Assembly: GCF_963675165.1 (NCBI RefSeq) | Contig: NC_087387.1 | Coordinates: forward strand, 2,469,501 to 2,533,500 | Origin: Halichondria panicea | Lineage: Eukaryota > Porifera > Demospongiae > Suberitida > Halichondriidae | Direction: 5' to 3' | DNA length: 64,000 nucleotides | Shown here: one piece after another, positions 11,181 to 23,900 of the stretch | How positions within the stretch are numbered: the first letter of the stretch is position 1 | How the letters are laid out: each line of letters starts with the position of its first letter | Translations under genes and position numbers: made by a program | Notes under the pieces: generated by a model | What the model saw: the letters and a program-made list of their open reading frames with translations, nothing else | What the model was told of the DNA's origin: nothing | The model's database searches: none

Positions 11181-11418
11181 ACTGTTAGCAGAAACGGAAC
11201 CTGGCTGAGTGTTGTGTTGTGTTTCTTGGTGTGTTGTGTTTCTTGGTGCATGCAGGCTACTCATTATTTCATGCTGAATTGACATTAAATATTATGACGG
11301 TATGGTGGGTACTGGTCGTTAAGGCTGAAGGGACATTAAGAACTTGGGAGGGTACTGGTCGTCTGTTGTGATGGGGTGAGTCTCGCGGCTTTGCCGCGAT
11401 GTGAGTTTGGGATAAGAG

Positions 11419-13095
11419 GTGGGGCTGTTCTCAATAATTACTATGCGCAGATGGGAGGGTTTGTTAAAAGAACGATTGTTCTTCCTTGCAGTTCCCCCTC
11501 TTGAAGCCTCACTGGCAGGAGGTGGCTACATCTACATGGATGATCTTCGTGCACTGGAGCAAGTGGTATTAAAGGGAGCCCCACCGCTGTACTGTTTGGG
11601 GGCCATTGTTACACCTTATGTCGTGGCAGAGTGGGAAAGGCTACTAGCATCCCACCCAGACAGGGACTTTGTGGCCTACATTGTTCGTGGCATTACATCG
11701 GGTTTTCGCATTGGTGTAGACCCATCTCTCATAAACGGGCAATTTCAGAGTACAAACAGTAACATGCAATCGGCGAGAGATAACGCTCAGGTTATTGATA
11801 GCTACTTGGGCACAGAATGCTCATTGAACAGAGTAATTGGCCCCTTGCCCGTGGACACCCCTGGTATTCATGTGAATAGGTTTGGGGTAATCCCGAAAGC
11901 AAACCAGCCAGGTAAATGGAGGCTCATAGTTGACCTGTCACACCCCACTGATTTCAGTGTCAACGATGGTATTCCCCAGCCCCTGTGCTCCCTACGGTAC
12001 GTCACTGTGGACTCGGTGGTGCACATAATCCAGCAGTGTGGCAAGGGCGCCCTTCTTGCGAAACTTGATCTGGAGAGTGCGTATCGTAATGTGCCGGTTC
12101 ACCCTAGTGACCGCTGGCTTCTCGGTATGAAATGGAAAGGGGCCCTTTATGTGGACGCTGCATTACCGTTGGGTTTGAGATCGGCCCCCAAGATATTCAA
12201 TGCAGTCGCTGATGCCTTGCTGTGGATAATGGGTTTCCAAGGGGTGCCGTTGGGGATTCACTACTTGGACGACTTCCTGCTGGTGGGGAAGCCTGGATTA
12301 GGGGATTGTGCCCACTCCCTTCAGACAGCCCTGGCGACATGTCAGACACTGGGAGTCCCAGTGGCCCCCCATAAGGTGGAAGGCCCGTCAACGGTTTTGA
12401 CTTTCCTGGGGATCTGCCTTGACACAATTAACATGAAAGTCCGGCTGCCAAAAGACAAATTGGTAAGGCTACAGGCATGTATTCACACATGGGAAGGCAA
12501 GAGAATGTGCATAAAGAGGGATCTTCTCTCCCTGCTGGGAATGCTTCACCATGCTGCCAAGGTTGTTCCACCGGGGCGGACATTCCTGAGAAAGATGATC
12601 GACACGTCGACTCAGAACCATCACCACATTCGGCTATAGGTCTAGGTTTTCGGTCTGACCTTCATTGGTGGAGTTTGTTCCTTGGCAGGTGGAATGGTAT
12701 TCGAATGATCCAAGGGGACCCTCAGGCATAGTGGTCACCTCTGATGCGTCTGGATCATGGGGCTGTGGAGCCTTTTCACAGATGGGAGACTGGTTGCAAA
12801 TTCCTTGGCAAGGCTACTGGGTCGGAGTTCACATAACGGTGAAAGAACTACTACCAGTTGTGGTCGCGTGTGCCTTGTGGGGAAGGTCATCCCAGGGTCA
12901 TTCTATTCAAGTCAGGTGTGATAATGCAGCGGTGGTGGCAATTCTGCGTTCAGGCACAAGCAAAGACAAGTTGGCCATGCATTTAGTGCGATGCTTAGCC
13001 TTTTCAAGGCAGAGTTTGGCTTCACCATAGTGGCAGAGCACTTACCTGGTAGATTGAACATTGCTGCAGATGCATTATCTAGAGACAAACTATCT
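11419..13095 (+). pseudogene. DIRS reverse transcriptase-RNase H, frameshifted
   Basis: The open part (11419-12639, 406 aa) has RT motifs: GKWRLIVDLSHP, LLAKLDLESAYRNVP (first catalytic Asp), LPLGLRSAPKIF and YLDDFL (YxDD). The frame then shifts near 12,635, again near 12,700 and again near 13,000. RNase H residues are spread over those frames: TSDASGSWGCG (Asp), VKELLPVV (Glu), RCDNAAVVA (Asp) and NIAADALSRD (final Asp). The enzyme would copy element RNA into DNA and degrade the RNA strand, but at least three frameshifts make this copy non-functional. Confidence 0.85.
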
Positions 13096-14146
13096 CACTT
13101 CTTCCAGATCTGCCCCAAGGCCCCTCAGACTCCGGTAGTAATCCCACAGGAACTGTTTCAGGCCCTCATTGCCACGCAACTGGACTGGACGTCTGTGAGC
13201 TGGAAAAGAATGTTTCATTCTATTTTAGTGAAAGGTTTAGCAAAATCGACACAAAACACTTACAAAGCGGGTCAGGCCCGGTATATTAAATTTTGTGCTA
13301 TGTTCTCGTGGTCACCATTTCCAATATCAGAATCATGTGCCTCTTCATTTGTTGCCTTTTTAGCAGGGGAGGGTCTAAAGCATGGCACTATTAAGGTGTA
13401 CCTGTCTGGAGTGAGGTACTCTCAAATCGCAGCAGGTTACAAGGATCCGTTTGCCACCCCGTGGCATTGTCTCGAGTACGTGCTCAAAGGGATCAAGAGG
13501 GACCAGGCCGAAAAGGGCATAAAATCCAAACCTCGCTTGCCCATGACCCCAACCATTCTTCGAAAGTTGAAACAGGTTTGGAATGTGTCTTCTGAGGACC
13601 ACGACACAAAAATGATTTGGGCGGCTTGTTGCCTGGGTTTCTTCGGTTTTCTCCGATGTGGCGAAATGACTGTGCCCAGCTATGATCCATCTTGCCATCT
13701 GTCATATCGGGATCTGGCGGTGGATCACCAGGACAAGCCCAACACCATCAAAATACGCATTAAGGCGTCTAAAACAGACCCCTTTCGTAAGGGTGTGGAC
13801 ATCTTCTTGGGTCGAACAGGAACAGATTTGTGTCCTGTAACAGCCCTGTTGAACTACCTTTGTGCTAGAGGTTCTTCGCAGGGTCCGTTATTTGTTTTCG
13901 CGGACGGGAAATTGTTATCTCGTTCTCAATTTGTTGATCGGCTGCGAAAAGGTTTGCAGGAGGCCGGTATAGACCCTACTACTTATTGCAGCCACAGTCG
14001 GAGCAGCAACGACGGCAGCTAAGAAGGGTGTGGAAGACTGCATCATAAAGACGCTAGGAAGGTGGGAAAGTTCAGCTTATCTTCAGTATGTCTGTCTGTC
14101 TCGAGATCAGCTGGTAGGTGTCTCTAACATTCTCGCAGCACCTTGA
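13096..14146 (+). pseudogene. DIRS tyrosine recombinase, HxxR motif deleted
   Basis: An integrase-like N-terminal core (AKSTQNTYKAGQARYIKF) leads to the catalytic domain with the first Arg in GFLRCGEMT. Near 13,990-14,002 a short deletion (about 8 nt by comparison with the usual spacing) removes the residues that should follow SHS, including the second catalytic Arg, and shifts the frame. The downstream frame retains GAATTAAKKGVEDC and LGRWESSAYLQYV, which holds the tyrosine nucleophile, and ends at TGA 14144-14146. In the family it joins the circular DNA intermediate to the genome; this copy cannot. Confidence 0.85.
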
Positions 14147-14294
14147 ATGATGAACAGAACACTTAATTTATATTAGCAATGTCATTGTTACTGTTATTTG
14201 AATTTTGGCTTAGGCTTTCGGTGTGGTTTTGGGTGGGGGGCTGTTCCCTTTTCCCCTCTAAAAGGAGAATACTTTCACAGCCGCTTGTGGGGTT

Positions 14295-14318
14295 AATTAA
14301 GGGGAATTCCCCTTAATT
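14295..14318. repeat. 24-bp perfect palindrome
   Basis: AATTAAGGGGAA followed by its exact reverse complement TTCCCCTTAATT, in the 3' untranslated part of the DIRS element. It is flanked by further G/C runs (14,220-14,400). Confidence 0.9.
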
Positions 14319-14522
14319 TGGGCTCAAAACCCCTCTCGTGACCCATGACTAATTAGTTAGGGGTCGCGGGATGGGGTCAACCCCCCTCCCCTCGGGGAAC
14401 GCCTTCGCCAAATCTCTACACAATGGCCAAGTCTTAACTTGGTTACTGTGGCTTATTTTACAGTGTATAAGGTAAGTTGTTAATGGTTAATTAGGTGGTT
14501 GGTGTTGAGAAAATACGAAGGT

Positions 14523-15262
14523 GTTAACAACTCGATTTTATCGACTTCATTTGGTAGGGATCGACTCGATGTGTTTTATCAACTTGATTTTATCGACTTC
14601 ATCTGGTAAGGATCGACTAGATGTGTTTATCAACTCGATTTAGCGACTGCTTCTGGTAAGGATCGACTCGATCCAGGTTGCTGGGGGAAAGGCGAGTTTC
14701 GAGGGCGGCCTGATATAGCGTGCGCGCAACGAAGGCGCTAGGCTCAGGCAAGGCACTGAGACTCTTGAGGCCACAGGCACGCCTACAACAGCTCAGAGTA
14801 GTTCAGATGGGGACCTTCTGAGCCTGAGATCACACAGCAGCTACTTGCTATGTTTCATGAACTCAAGAGTCAAGTAGACAAGCATAGGGATTAATTTACT
14901 GTGATCCAGCACAAGTAAGCTGCTGTGACCTTCTGCAGGTGTGCCTGGAAGGTCAGCTACTCTGACCTGCTGTAGGCCTGCCTGTGGCCTCAAGAGTCTC
15001 AGTGCCTTGTCTGAGCCTAGTGCCTTTGTTGCAAGAGTACAGCAATAGATAGCCTCGATATCAAGCCGCCCTCGAAACTCGCCTTTTCCCCAGCGGCCTG
15101 GAATTGAGTCGATCCTCTCACCAGAAGAAATCGAGTTGATAAAACACATCGAGTCGATCCTTACAAGATGAAATGGATAAAATCGAGTTGATATAACACA
15201 TCAAGTCGATCCCTACCAGATAAAGTCGATAAATCGAGTTGATAAAACAAATCGAGTTGATT
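14523..15262. repeat. Giant imperfect palindrome at the DIRS right end
   Basis: The left arm (14523-14830) and right arm (about 14935-15262) are inverted copies around a centre near 14,880. Each arm holds repeats of about 55 bp built on ATCGACTCGAT and TCAACTCGATTTTATCGACT, then GGCGAGTTTCGAGGGCGGCC, then CACTGAGACTCTTGAGGCCA. The left arm repeats the left element terminus (9625-9700) in direct orientation and the right arm repeats it inverted. This fits an internal complementary region plus right terminal repeat, though longer than usual. Confidence 0.75.
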
Positions 15263-15320
15263 TTTGGGACACCAACACATGGTATTTTGTATCGCCATTT
15301 TGAAGCAAAAGGCTCACCAT

Positions 15321-16220
15321 AGAGAGTCACATAGTAATTATGTAAGGACAATTACTAAACCCCCAAAGTTGGAGTTGCGAAACGCTTGTATGTCGTTGCA
15401 AAACGCTTGTATGTCCATGCAGCAATTATTTCTGCTGAGTTACTCGCATATCAATGATCAGACAGCAATCAAAGGTTATTGGCATCTCATGTACAGCTAC
15501 TAAAAAACCTTGTGGGATGCCACCTTTGACCTCATTTGCTGTCTGATCATTGAATGAGTGTCTGATTATGCATTGTGTCTGAATATAGATGCCTTACTCT
15601 ACCATCTGACGAAACGGATCGAGCTATTTGAACCTGAACTATGTCTACACCTATGGTTACAAGACCATTAATTTTGTATGTTTTTGTATGTTTATGTTTG
15701 CTGATGTTAATTAATAAAAATTCACATCCACTCCCATCCATGCACTCTTATTTATTATGTTGTATTGCATCATAGAGTCTTTGTTCACATGCACTTCGAA
15801 TTTTGGTTTTGGCCTCATCTTTGTACTGAAACTTCACCTCTAGGGGCTCTGCTCCTAGTATTTTAATTTGGGCCTCTTTGATTAATGTCAGTTCTGTTTT
15901 TGCTCTAAAAAATGTCAGTTGTTGTTACGCTATTATCTCTAAGAATTTGTTTGAATGTAAATTTCAACTTGTTGATTCAGCTGAGTGTGCATGCGCAGTT
16001 ACTGTATAGTCTATTCTACTGACAGCCCCTCCTCTTTTTCAGTTTGCTATTTTGTCCGGATTTGCGAGGTTTCGGACTAAAGGGTCCGGATTAGCGAGGT
16101 TCTACTGTACTTAATATGTTCTTATAGATATACATGACTGACAGTCTGTACATTGTACTTTTTTCCCAATATAACATGCATGTGTAGCTAAGTCGAAGTA
16201 TCTACAGCTACTGAAATTTA
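15321..16220. other. Intergenic, no feature recognised
   Basis: AACGCTTGTATGTC occurs twice near 15,380-15,415. The block TTTGCTGATGTTAAT and TGTCAGTT...GTTACGCTATTATCTCT (15,695-15,960) recurs at 58,770-58,860, a short dispersed repeat. No gene. Confidence 0.5.
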
Positions 16221-16226
16221 GTTTGT

Positions 16227-17000
16227 GGAATCCCTACTGGTTCAGTCTACCTTGCCCATAATTAAATACTGTGGTATAATTATGTCCTTTAAACTCTATT
16301 ATAGGTCTATAGTCCCAGTCAGGATTCATGGGATCATGGACACTTTCCTCTTTCCTTAATTGTATGTCATGCAAGGTGTGAATGGGATCATGGACACTTT
16401 CCTCTTTCCTTAATTGTATGTCATGCAAGGTGTGAATGGAAACATCTTGACAGGAAGAGGTGAGCTGTTTATTATGTATACTGCTAATTTGTGAACCCTA
16501 CTGGTTCAGTCTATTGCCCATAATTAAATACTGTGGTATAATTATGTCCTTTAAACTCGGTCTTATAGTCCCAGTCAGGATTCATGGGATCGTGGACACT
16601 TTCCTCTTTCCTTAATTGTATGTCATGCAAGGTGTGAATGGAAACATCTTGACAGGAAGAGGTGAGCTGTTTATTATGTATACTGCTAATTTGTGATACC
16701 TGTTTGTTGGTAGCAATGTCTTTACTTGACCACATGCACGTTCTACAGTGTTGGTGTGCATAATTATAAGACTTATGCACTTGTAGATATACAGGATTGT
16801 AACATGTACATTGTAGGCCAAAGTACCTACTGTAATTAGAATCCCTACTAGCTGTCAGTCTATCCTTGTCCATTATTAAATACTGTGGTAAAGTTATATG
16901 TCCTTGAAACTGTATTGAGGTCTATAGTCCCAGTCAGGAATCGTGCATGGGATCATTGGACACTTTCCGTGAATAGAAACATCTGTAGTGTACGTTTACA
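16227..17000. repeat. Dispersed repeat R1, several copies plus a 57-bp tandem duplication
   Basis: Three R1 copies lie here. The first contains a head-to-tail duplication of a 57-bp unit (GGGATCATGGACACTTTCC to CATGCAAGGTGTGAAT) at about 16329-16440. The other copies are at 16490-16690 and 16835-17000. See 3480-3800. Confidence 0.75.
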
Positions 17001-19520
17001 GTCCATGAAATACATGATTGTATTTAACTGCATAAAGTCCCATGTAAATCTTCCTTATCAATGGATCTGTCCTTATTCAGTATTGAGTGCATATTATTAA
17101 GGGCTATTAAATGGAAGCGTACTCTATACAGGGAGGCCGTTATTGTTAGTACCGGTATATAGCACCCTGTATGCATTGGCCAGCAGTTTGCACATGCTAA
17201 TATTCTGCATTTAATTCTGACTAGCTATGTAGGTGCATGCAGTTAGTACATCCTTTGTCAAAGTGAGTAGGGGAAAAAAATCAATTTCTATGAGTGCTTT
17301 CACAGTTGAAACAGATGACCCACTTCTGACCATGCACTGATCATGCACTAATAAAAGCTTCTTGATGCACTAGTTTTACCGTAACAATACGGGAATTGTT
17401 TGAAAAGACAAAAACAGCTGTAAATGGCAACTTACTTAGAAAATGCACGAGGCACTGACTAGACAGTTTATAACAATCCTCCCTGAATTGTCGTCTCTCT
17501 TAGCTGAGATTTTCTAGCTGCTGAGTTATAAAGGCCTTCAACCCAAGCATTATGCAACTTAAGGTATAAACTGTTATCTATACATAGTCTATTGAGCAAT
17601 TTTGTGCGTATTGGTACATAAATGTAAATATTTTGGGTTTGGTTAAGAAAAATTAATATGATGATACCATTGTGCAAGGTGAACAAAATTAATTATCTAA
17701 AACACACCCAAAAAGATTTCTATGGCAACCGAAGGTGGTGGGTATGTGGTGGTTTATATAACATCAACATTTTTATAGTGGACATCGCTTATAGCGATGG
17801 AAAGGCCAATCGTTTTCGGTTAAGGTATGGAACTTTGGCACAACATTCCTGAATAGTTTATCTAACATATGCATGGTTTCGTAAAGTTTATACATATGTA
17901 CACAAACTCAATTATCGAGTTTTTTGGGTGCCTTTTCGCTTAGCGAAGCAAATTTGTCGGTTAAGGTCAAATTTTTTTGCATCTTATTACAATTTATCCA
18001 GAAATACAATGTGCTTTAGTTCCGAAGATATTTTATGTTACACACATTTTTTTACGATCACCCCCATTTTCACCTAAAATGATTTCCCACTACAACAATT
18101 TTGGGGAAATATTTTTGAAAATGTTGTAGCTTATTCATTCACCTATACAATGGTATCAGCACAATTTCTTAGAAATGTTTCAATCTTAGATACATTAATT
18201 TAAGTACAACTACTCACCCTATTGTGGTATTTACTCTGTAGACTAAAGCACTGTATACTCACAAGGGTTGTCATTGGTTTCCTATACAAGCAGAAGTGTA
18301 GTTTAACATTGCATTTTTTCCACTGAGTAAGGAGACCAAAGTATATTGAGTGGCTGTGGTCTCGGGAGACTTTGCGCCAATGTAAATGTATATACCTTTT
18401 TCTGGAATCATTATACTATATGCTGGTTCAGTCTACCCTGCCCATGCACTGTGCACTATAATTATTAGTTAAGGGTTGTCCCAGTTGGGATTCCTGCATA
18501 GAATCGAAGGATGCTTCCTTGTTACTGAAAACTTTGTGAACATCTGTTCATGTTATTGTAGGTGGTAGGGATGTTAGTGGTTTGGACCCATTGCAGTGCA
18601 TGGAAGCATATACTAAGGGATGTTATAATTACATGTATGAGATGTTTTGTTGGGTTGGCTGCTGGTTTAATTAGCTGGACCATAAGATCTTTAGTCTATA
18701 GTTAGAGCAGCATGTTCTAGCAGGGTGTGGGGTCTTATACACGTACAGAGGAATCATAGTGCCTATAATTATATACAACCCTTGGAATGAAACTTTAAAA
18801 GCGAAAAGCGATGCTGTTATAATTGTCTTCAAGTGTGTAAGAGCCTATCATGCAGTCCTATACTATTCACTGTATAGTTTCAACAGTTGTCTGAGGGTGT
18901 GCCTCTAGAGCATCGGTCTCGAGTCTGAGGGTGGAGGATTGACTTATGTTTCTAATTTCAAGTGAGGTGAATATGGCCTCCCTAAAGTATTAATGAGAAT
19001 TCACTGAATTATATATACTTGTAGTATAGTGAATGCACATCTTTTCCTTATAGAGTCTAACCCCCACCAAGTGTACTGAGAAAGATGAACAGGGGAGCAG
19101 ATACACATGCATTCAGTGCTACAGTTTCAAGGTACTTTTAATTTCCAGTGGTTTCCTGTCAGCAATGTAAATGTACTGTGCATGGGTGTTTGAACCTTTA
19201 CAGTACCAGTGCTCACATTACTCTGATACTCGTTGCACTCCCCCCAAGACACCTGACCTCGTATATACATGTACATGTATAATTATTTGTAGTGACTTAT
19301 GTATTATTGTAGATTGATGTCCCCCATAACAAGTGCATATATTGCATGGGCATGCAAACAGTCTGCTTATGAATAACTATAATTTTGTGTGCAGTGTTGA
19401 TGCATGTAGCACAATGAGTGTATTGAAAGTGTGCATGGTGTTGTGTCATTAGTTTGTGCAGGTGTTAGACCAGTATAATATATATGCTTACACATGTGAT
19501 GTTCATTGTGTCTGCATGCT
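17001..19520. other. Intergenic; possible orphan Cys-rich exons near 19.05-19.26 kb
   Basis: Mostly unassigned AT-rich DNA; 18,420-18,540 is another R1 copy. On the plus strand 19,053-19,132 could encode KCTEKDEQGSRYTCIQCYSF between AG and GT sites, and 19,203-19,260 could encode YQCSHYSDTRCTPP. The Cys/His pattern is zinc-finger-like, but no flanking exons or known domain were found, so no gene is called. Confidence 0.3.
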
Positions 19521-20192
19521 AGCCTCGTTCCCAGGCCGATTTTTTTCTAAGGAACAGAAGGGGGAAAAATACGGCGTGGTGTCTATTGCAAGGGTGATAG
19601 TGCGCATGCGCTTAGTCATGCTGTAGAATATGGAGAATAGCCAAAAGAGGCCCTCGTCTACCTCAAGACGGTCGTATGGTCAGGATGTCTGAGCTTGGAA
19701 GGACAGGCATTATAGCAAGTCTTTGTGCTTCCTATGGTGCTTACAACTGCTGCTTGAGAAGACAACTCGACCATACGGCCATCGTAGAGGTATAGATGAG
19801 AGCCTATACTGGCTTCAAACTATAGTGTGAAAGCTTTCTTGGCCAACACAATATAGAGGGCATAATTATATAAGCCATAGTTTCGATGAGTATGGAGATT
19901 AAGTATTACAGAACATATTCCTAGTAAACGGACTATATAGTTTCCGATATAATTTACACAAGTTTTACGTTAGTGCACGATTACCTAGATTCTGGGTAAT
20001 TGTGGTGCGCATGTGTACTAATTTTTTGAGTTCGACCTTCATAAAGTTGTCATAACTTTGCATATACTTCACTAAAATTCAAAGTTTCATAAACCATCAA
20101 CGCAAATACCTATGCAATGAACACCAGGCCTTTTTTCCCCCTTTCTTTCCTTAGAAAAAAATCAGCCTGAGAACACCAGGCTACGTGTCTGC
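19521..20192. mobile_element. TAGCCTCG-family TIR element with internal hairpin
   Basis: The left end TAGCCTCGTTCCCAGGC, then GATTTTTTTCTAAGG, is inverted at the right end (CCTTAGAAAAAAATC, then CCAGGCTA). Outside the ends GTGTCTGC occurs on both sides (19508-19515 and 20194-20201), a probable 8-bp duplication with a few bases of slack. An internal imperfect hairpin pairs about 19645-19675 (CTCGTCTACCTC, GTCGTATGGTC) with about 19768-19805. Non-coding. Confidence 0.65.
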
Positions 20193-20935
20193 TCTCTATA
20201 TAACACACTGATTCAGAAGAAGGTGGGGTTTTTTGTTTTTGTTTCTCTGTGTATATTGTATATAGATGCATGTGTGCATGGTGTATATGGTAACATGTTG
20301 TGGTTGCTGATAATTCTTTTATATACATGTAGGATATTTATTTCGTTGGTGCTATATAGGTTTAGGTGTCACTGCATGTGTTGTACTTGACAGTCAGGTA
20401 CGTATATCTATAGTTCTATACGTATAGTTCAATTACGGTACTTTCATTGTGCAGTTGATTGAAGCAGCTCATACAAAGGCAAATATGTGAAAGACAAGGA
20501 AGAGTTAACTGACTAAAAAAAATTGGGCACCGAATGATTATAATAATTATAGAGACTATAATTACAAACGATGTTGCGTGTCATGTATGATCGAGTGTCT
20601 TGTGTGTGCATGTTGGGGCATAGATTTAAGGATTTATTGTCATGCAGTTTGCTCATTCTCACCTGATGAGTGTCTTAAATGATACATACTAAAATGTGCA
20701 TCTCATAAATATATACATTATGCTAATAATTACTGTTGCCTATACGCCATGCATGGCAGGTTTGCATGCAAGCTGCCAGAGACAAAGTGTTGATAGTTTG
20801 ATACACTGAATAATCAACTCATGCATGCTTTGGTTAAATACAACTGACAATAGCTATAATTATTATGCTATAGATCTCTAAATTATAGTCCAATATTTCA
20901 AGTCATTATATGTAATGTAGTTTGTGCCCTCTGGC

Positions 20936-23900
20936 TTAGTTGCTCATCCTCTCCTTGAGTATCTCTTCAAGAGCAGCGAGAATCTCTTCCTCAAGCTCAT
21001 CTGAATTTATGCAGGAAAATATAGCTATAATTATTATAATTATAGCTGTATCATTGTTACTCTCATTGCATGCGTTAACTGATTACAAAATCACGGCCTA
21101 TATATAATAATACTAATGCACATATACGCTTACAATATCCCAATGCCTGGTGATAAACAAGTTCGTAATCCGACTGACGAGTATATATATATAGAGCTAC
21201 AAATTTGTACTTACTCTTTGTGTCTATTTTTGTGTGTCTGACTACTGAAGTAACTGAATCACCGTAGTTCTTGGAACCAACGTACCATGGATTGTTGATC
21301 CCTATAATGAATGGAGAAATCCCAGTACACACATGCATGTTTATTCAATCGCTATACTTATAGCCTTAATGATAGCAGACTGAATACTATCAAGCAGGTC
21401 GATAAAGCAAAATGCATAATTGCGAGTGTATATAACATTCAAGCTCACCAGCTGGTCCTCCAGGGCACTGAGGGGGGGCCCGGCACTGTTGAGTTGTTTT
21501 GTCAGTGCAGTATCGTCGACATACAGGGAAATTGTCTCCATAATTTCGAGCAAGCACGCAATAGCAGAATGAATTGACATTGTTAGTGTCTTGAAGACTT
21601 TCCAATATTTTCTCACCTATAACAGGAATAATTATATTGGAATTGTAACTTCAACATGCACTAACTTACAATCACTTTTGCAAATTGTGTTGAGATCGAT
21701 CATTTTCTGTATGAGTTTACGAGACAATTCTAAGGGATTGCTGTCAACGACGACATTATTTTTGTCTCCAGCAATCGTTTCCAAATCCTTCATGAATTGA
21801 TTTCTTCCCTGAATGTCGCTTCCATATCCATCACGCCCGGCAGCTATGATGTTGATGCTGGGATTGTTACTGATTTCCCTGAGTTTTTTAATCTGCTCCT
21901 CTAGTTTGGGATTATTTGCCCTTTGGGCATCAGTATCTGTAGATTCATCGTTAGCTCCATCTGTAATCACAATAACCACTCTTCGACGATCTTTTTTTTC
22001 CCCATTAAGAATTGCCTTGTTTAATTTCGTATTGAGTAATTCAAATGCTGTTGCAGGGTACGTCAGCAAACTTTTTGTGTACTTTACGTACGGACTCACT
22101 GGGGTGGCCCTATCAACGTTCATAAAACCATCAATTAAGTTGTTGAACTTTCCGACTGCTTCGGTACAACCCATACCAACGTTCAAAAGGTCAATAGCTT
22201 CTCGGGGCTCATCTCTTAAATCCATAAATCTTCCGTCATCTCCCCTAATAGTGGGGTACATCACTACACCTAGGCGAGTTCCTGTAGTAAGGCTACTCCC
22301 TGGATTCAATGCTGATATCATCAACTGGGTGCTGTATTGGGTTCGACAGAAATTTGGAGTAATGTAACTAGCAGTGGCATCGATCAAAAGATAGACGTCT
22401 TGGGCAGGGGTGCAACTCTCCGTGCAACAATCGTCTCCACTGAATCCTACATTACACGTGCACACCCCTCTGGTACAGGACACAGTATTTTCCACACAGG
22501 GTTCTGTGAAAATTATAATGCATCACTCACTATAATTAAAACGAATCAGAGGTGTACCGCCTACCCAGGCAAGTTCCGTCAGGACTCTCGTACAAGCCCT
22601 TCTCACAGTCACAGCAATCAGGTGGTAAATAATTCTCTTCACAGGTGCACACACCACCAAAACAGCGTTTAATATTATCACAAGCTGGTACTGCAAAAAT
22701 ACGAGTCACTCAGTAAAACAAGCACATAATAAAAGTTTAATTTACGGCTTACATTTGCATTCATCACCGTCTTTGTAATAGTCGGGAGCACACTCGCAGC
22801 AGTCCTGAGGTAAATAGCCATCTATACAGGTGCACGCTCCATCAACGCACGGAGCTTTCAGATTACGCTGACACTCTGGCACTGCAGTGAGAGACAGCCA
22901 TTGCATACATTACATGCATGGTTGAAGAATTTAGCATCACCTCTACACATAATTGTATGTGTGCTGAATATTTATATCGGTATATCAATACCCCCCAATG
23001 TTATCATGTTACTTATGTCTTACGTTTGCACTTCTTATCTACAGGATCCTTGTAATAGCCTGGAGCACATTCGCAGCAGTCAGGAGACAAGTATCCAGAT
23101 TTACACGAACACTCTCCATTGACACACTTGTCCACATTGTCCACACATGGTACTATACATATAATGTCGTCATGAAATTAAATTTACATGAACTGTACCA
23201 CCATTCATGCATATATAGGTGGGCAGAGGAGGTCTGACATGCATACACGAATCACTACAAGTACAGTGTATTGGCCAGGATGTTATCGCGTGATTAAAAA
23301 TAAATATAGGGATTCGTGCACGGTTCTCTGGAGGGAGGGGGTCACACTAAAATAGGGTTAAAGGGCTAAGAATAATAATTATTATGCTAAGGCTGTGGCA
23401 TAATTATAATGATATGGAAGCAATAAAATCCTCATTACGTTTGCATGTATCATCTATTTTATCCTTGTAATATCCTGGAGCACAATCGCAGCAGTCTTGA
23501 GGTATATATCCCGCATCGCAAGTACAAACTCCATTAGTACAAAGTTCTACATTTTTCTCGCAGCGGGATTCTAACATTAGTATGAACAAATCAAGCTACG
23601 GTGATTTATAGCACTCACTACTACATATTCCCTGCTTGTCAAAGTAACCATCTTCACATTGGCAGCAGTCTCTAGGCTTGTATCCAACTGTACACTGATC
23701 ACACCCGTCAAGTGCTGGCTGTGGGCAATTTTCCCGGCAGAAAACTGCATGATTCCATGCATGTGCATGATATACGTAAATGTGCACAAACCACACTTAG
23801 TCTATAAAAAAACATACATACATGCAACCTTTCATTATTCAGTGTAACAAGTTTGTGGGGTTAATAATTGGATACCATGCATGCATGATGCATGCATGGA

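Larger units (their letters stand above)
9141..15320 (+). mobile_element. DIRS-like tyrosine-recombinase retrotransposon, inactive
   Basis: It carries, in order, gag-like, reverse transcriptase, RNase H and tyrosine recombinase remnants on the plus strand. It is bounded by inverted terminal sequences: 9141-9189 plus 9606-9700 on the left match, inverted, about 15170-15320 on the right (ATGGTGAGCC against GGCTCACCAT, GGTGTCCCAAA against TTTGGGACACC). Inverted ends plus recombinase, without LTRs or an aspartic protease, are the signature of DIRS1-type elements. Every coding part contains a frameshift, stop or deletion. The left terminus is interrupted by a 408-bp insertion. Confidence 0.8.

Noticed and set aside
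21813..22367. 184-codon plus-strand frame opposite the vWA exon (and counterparts at 29423-29977)
   Set aside because: A shadow of the conserved vWA exon on the minus strand.
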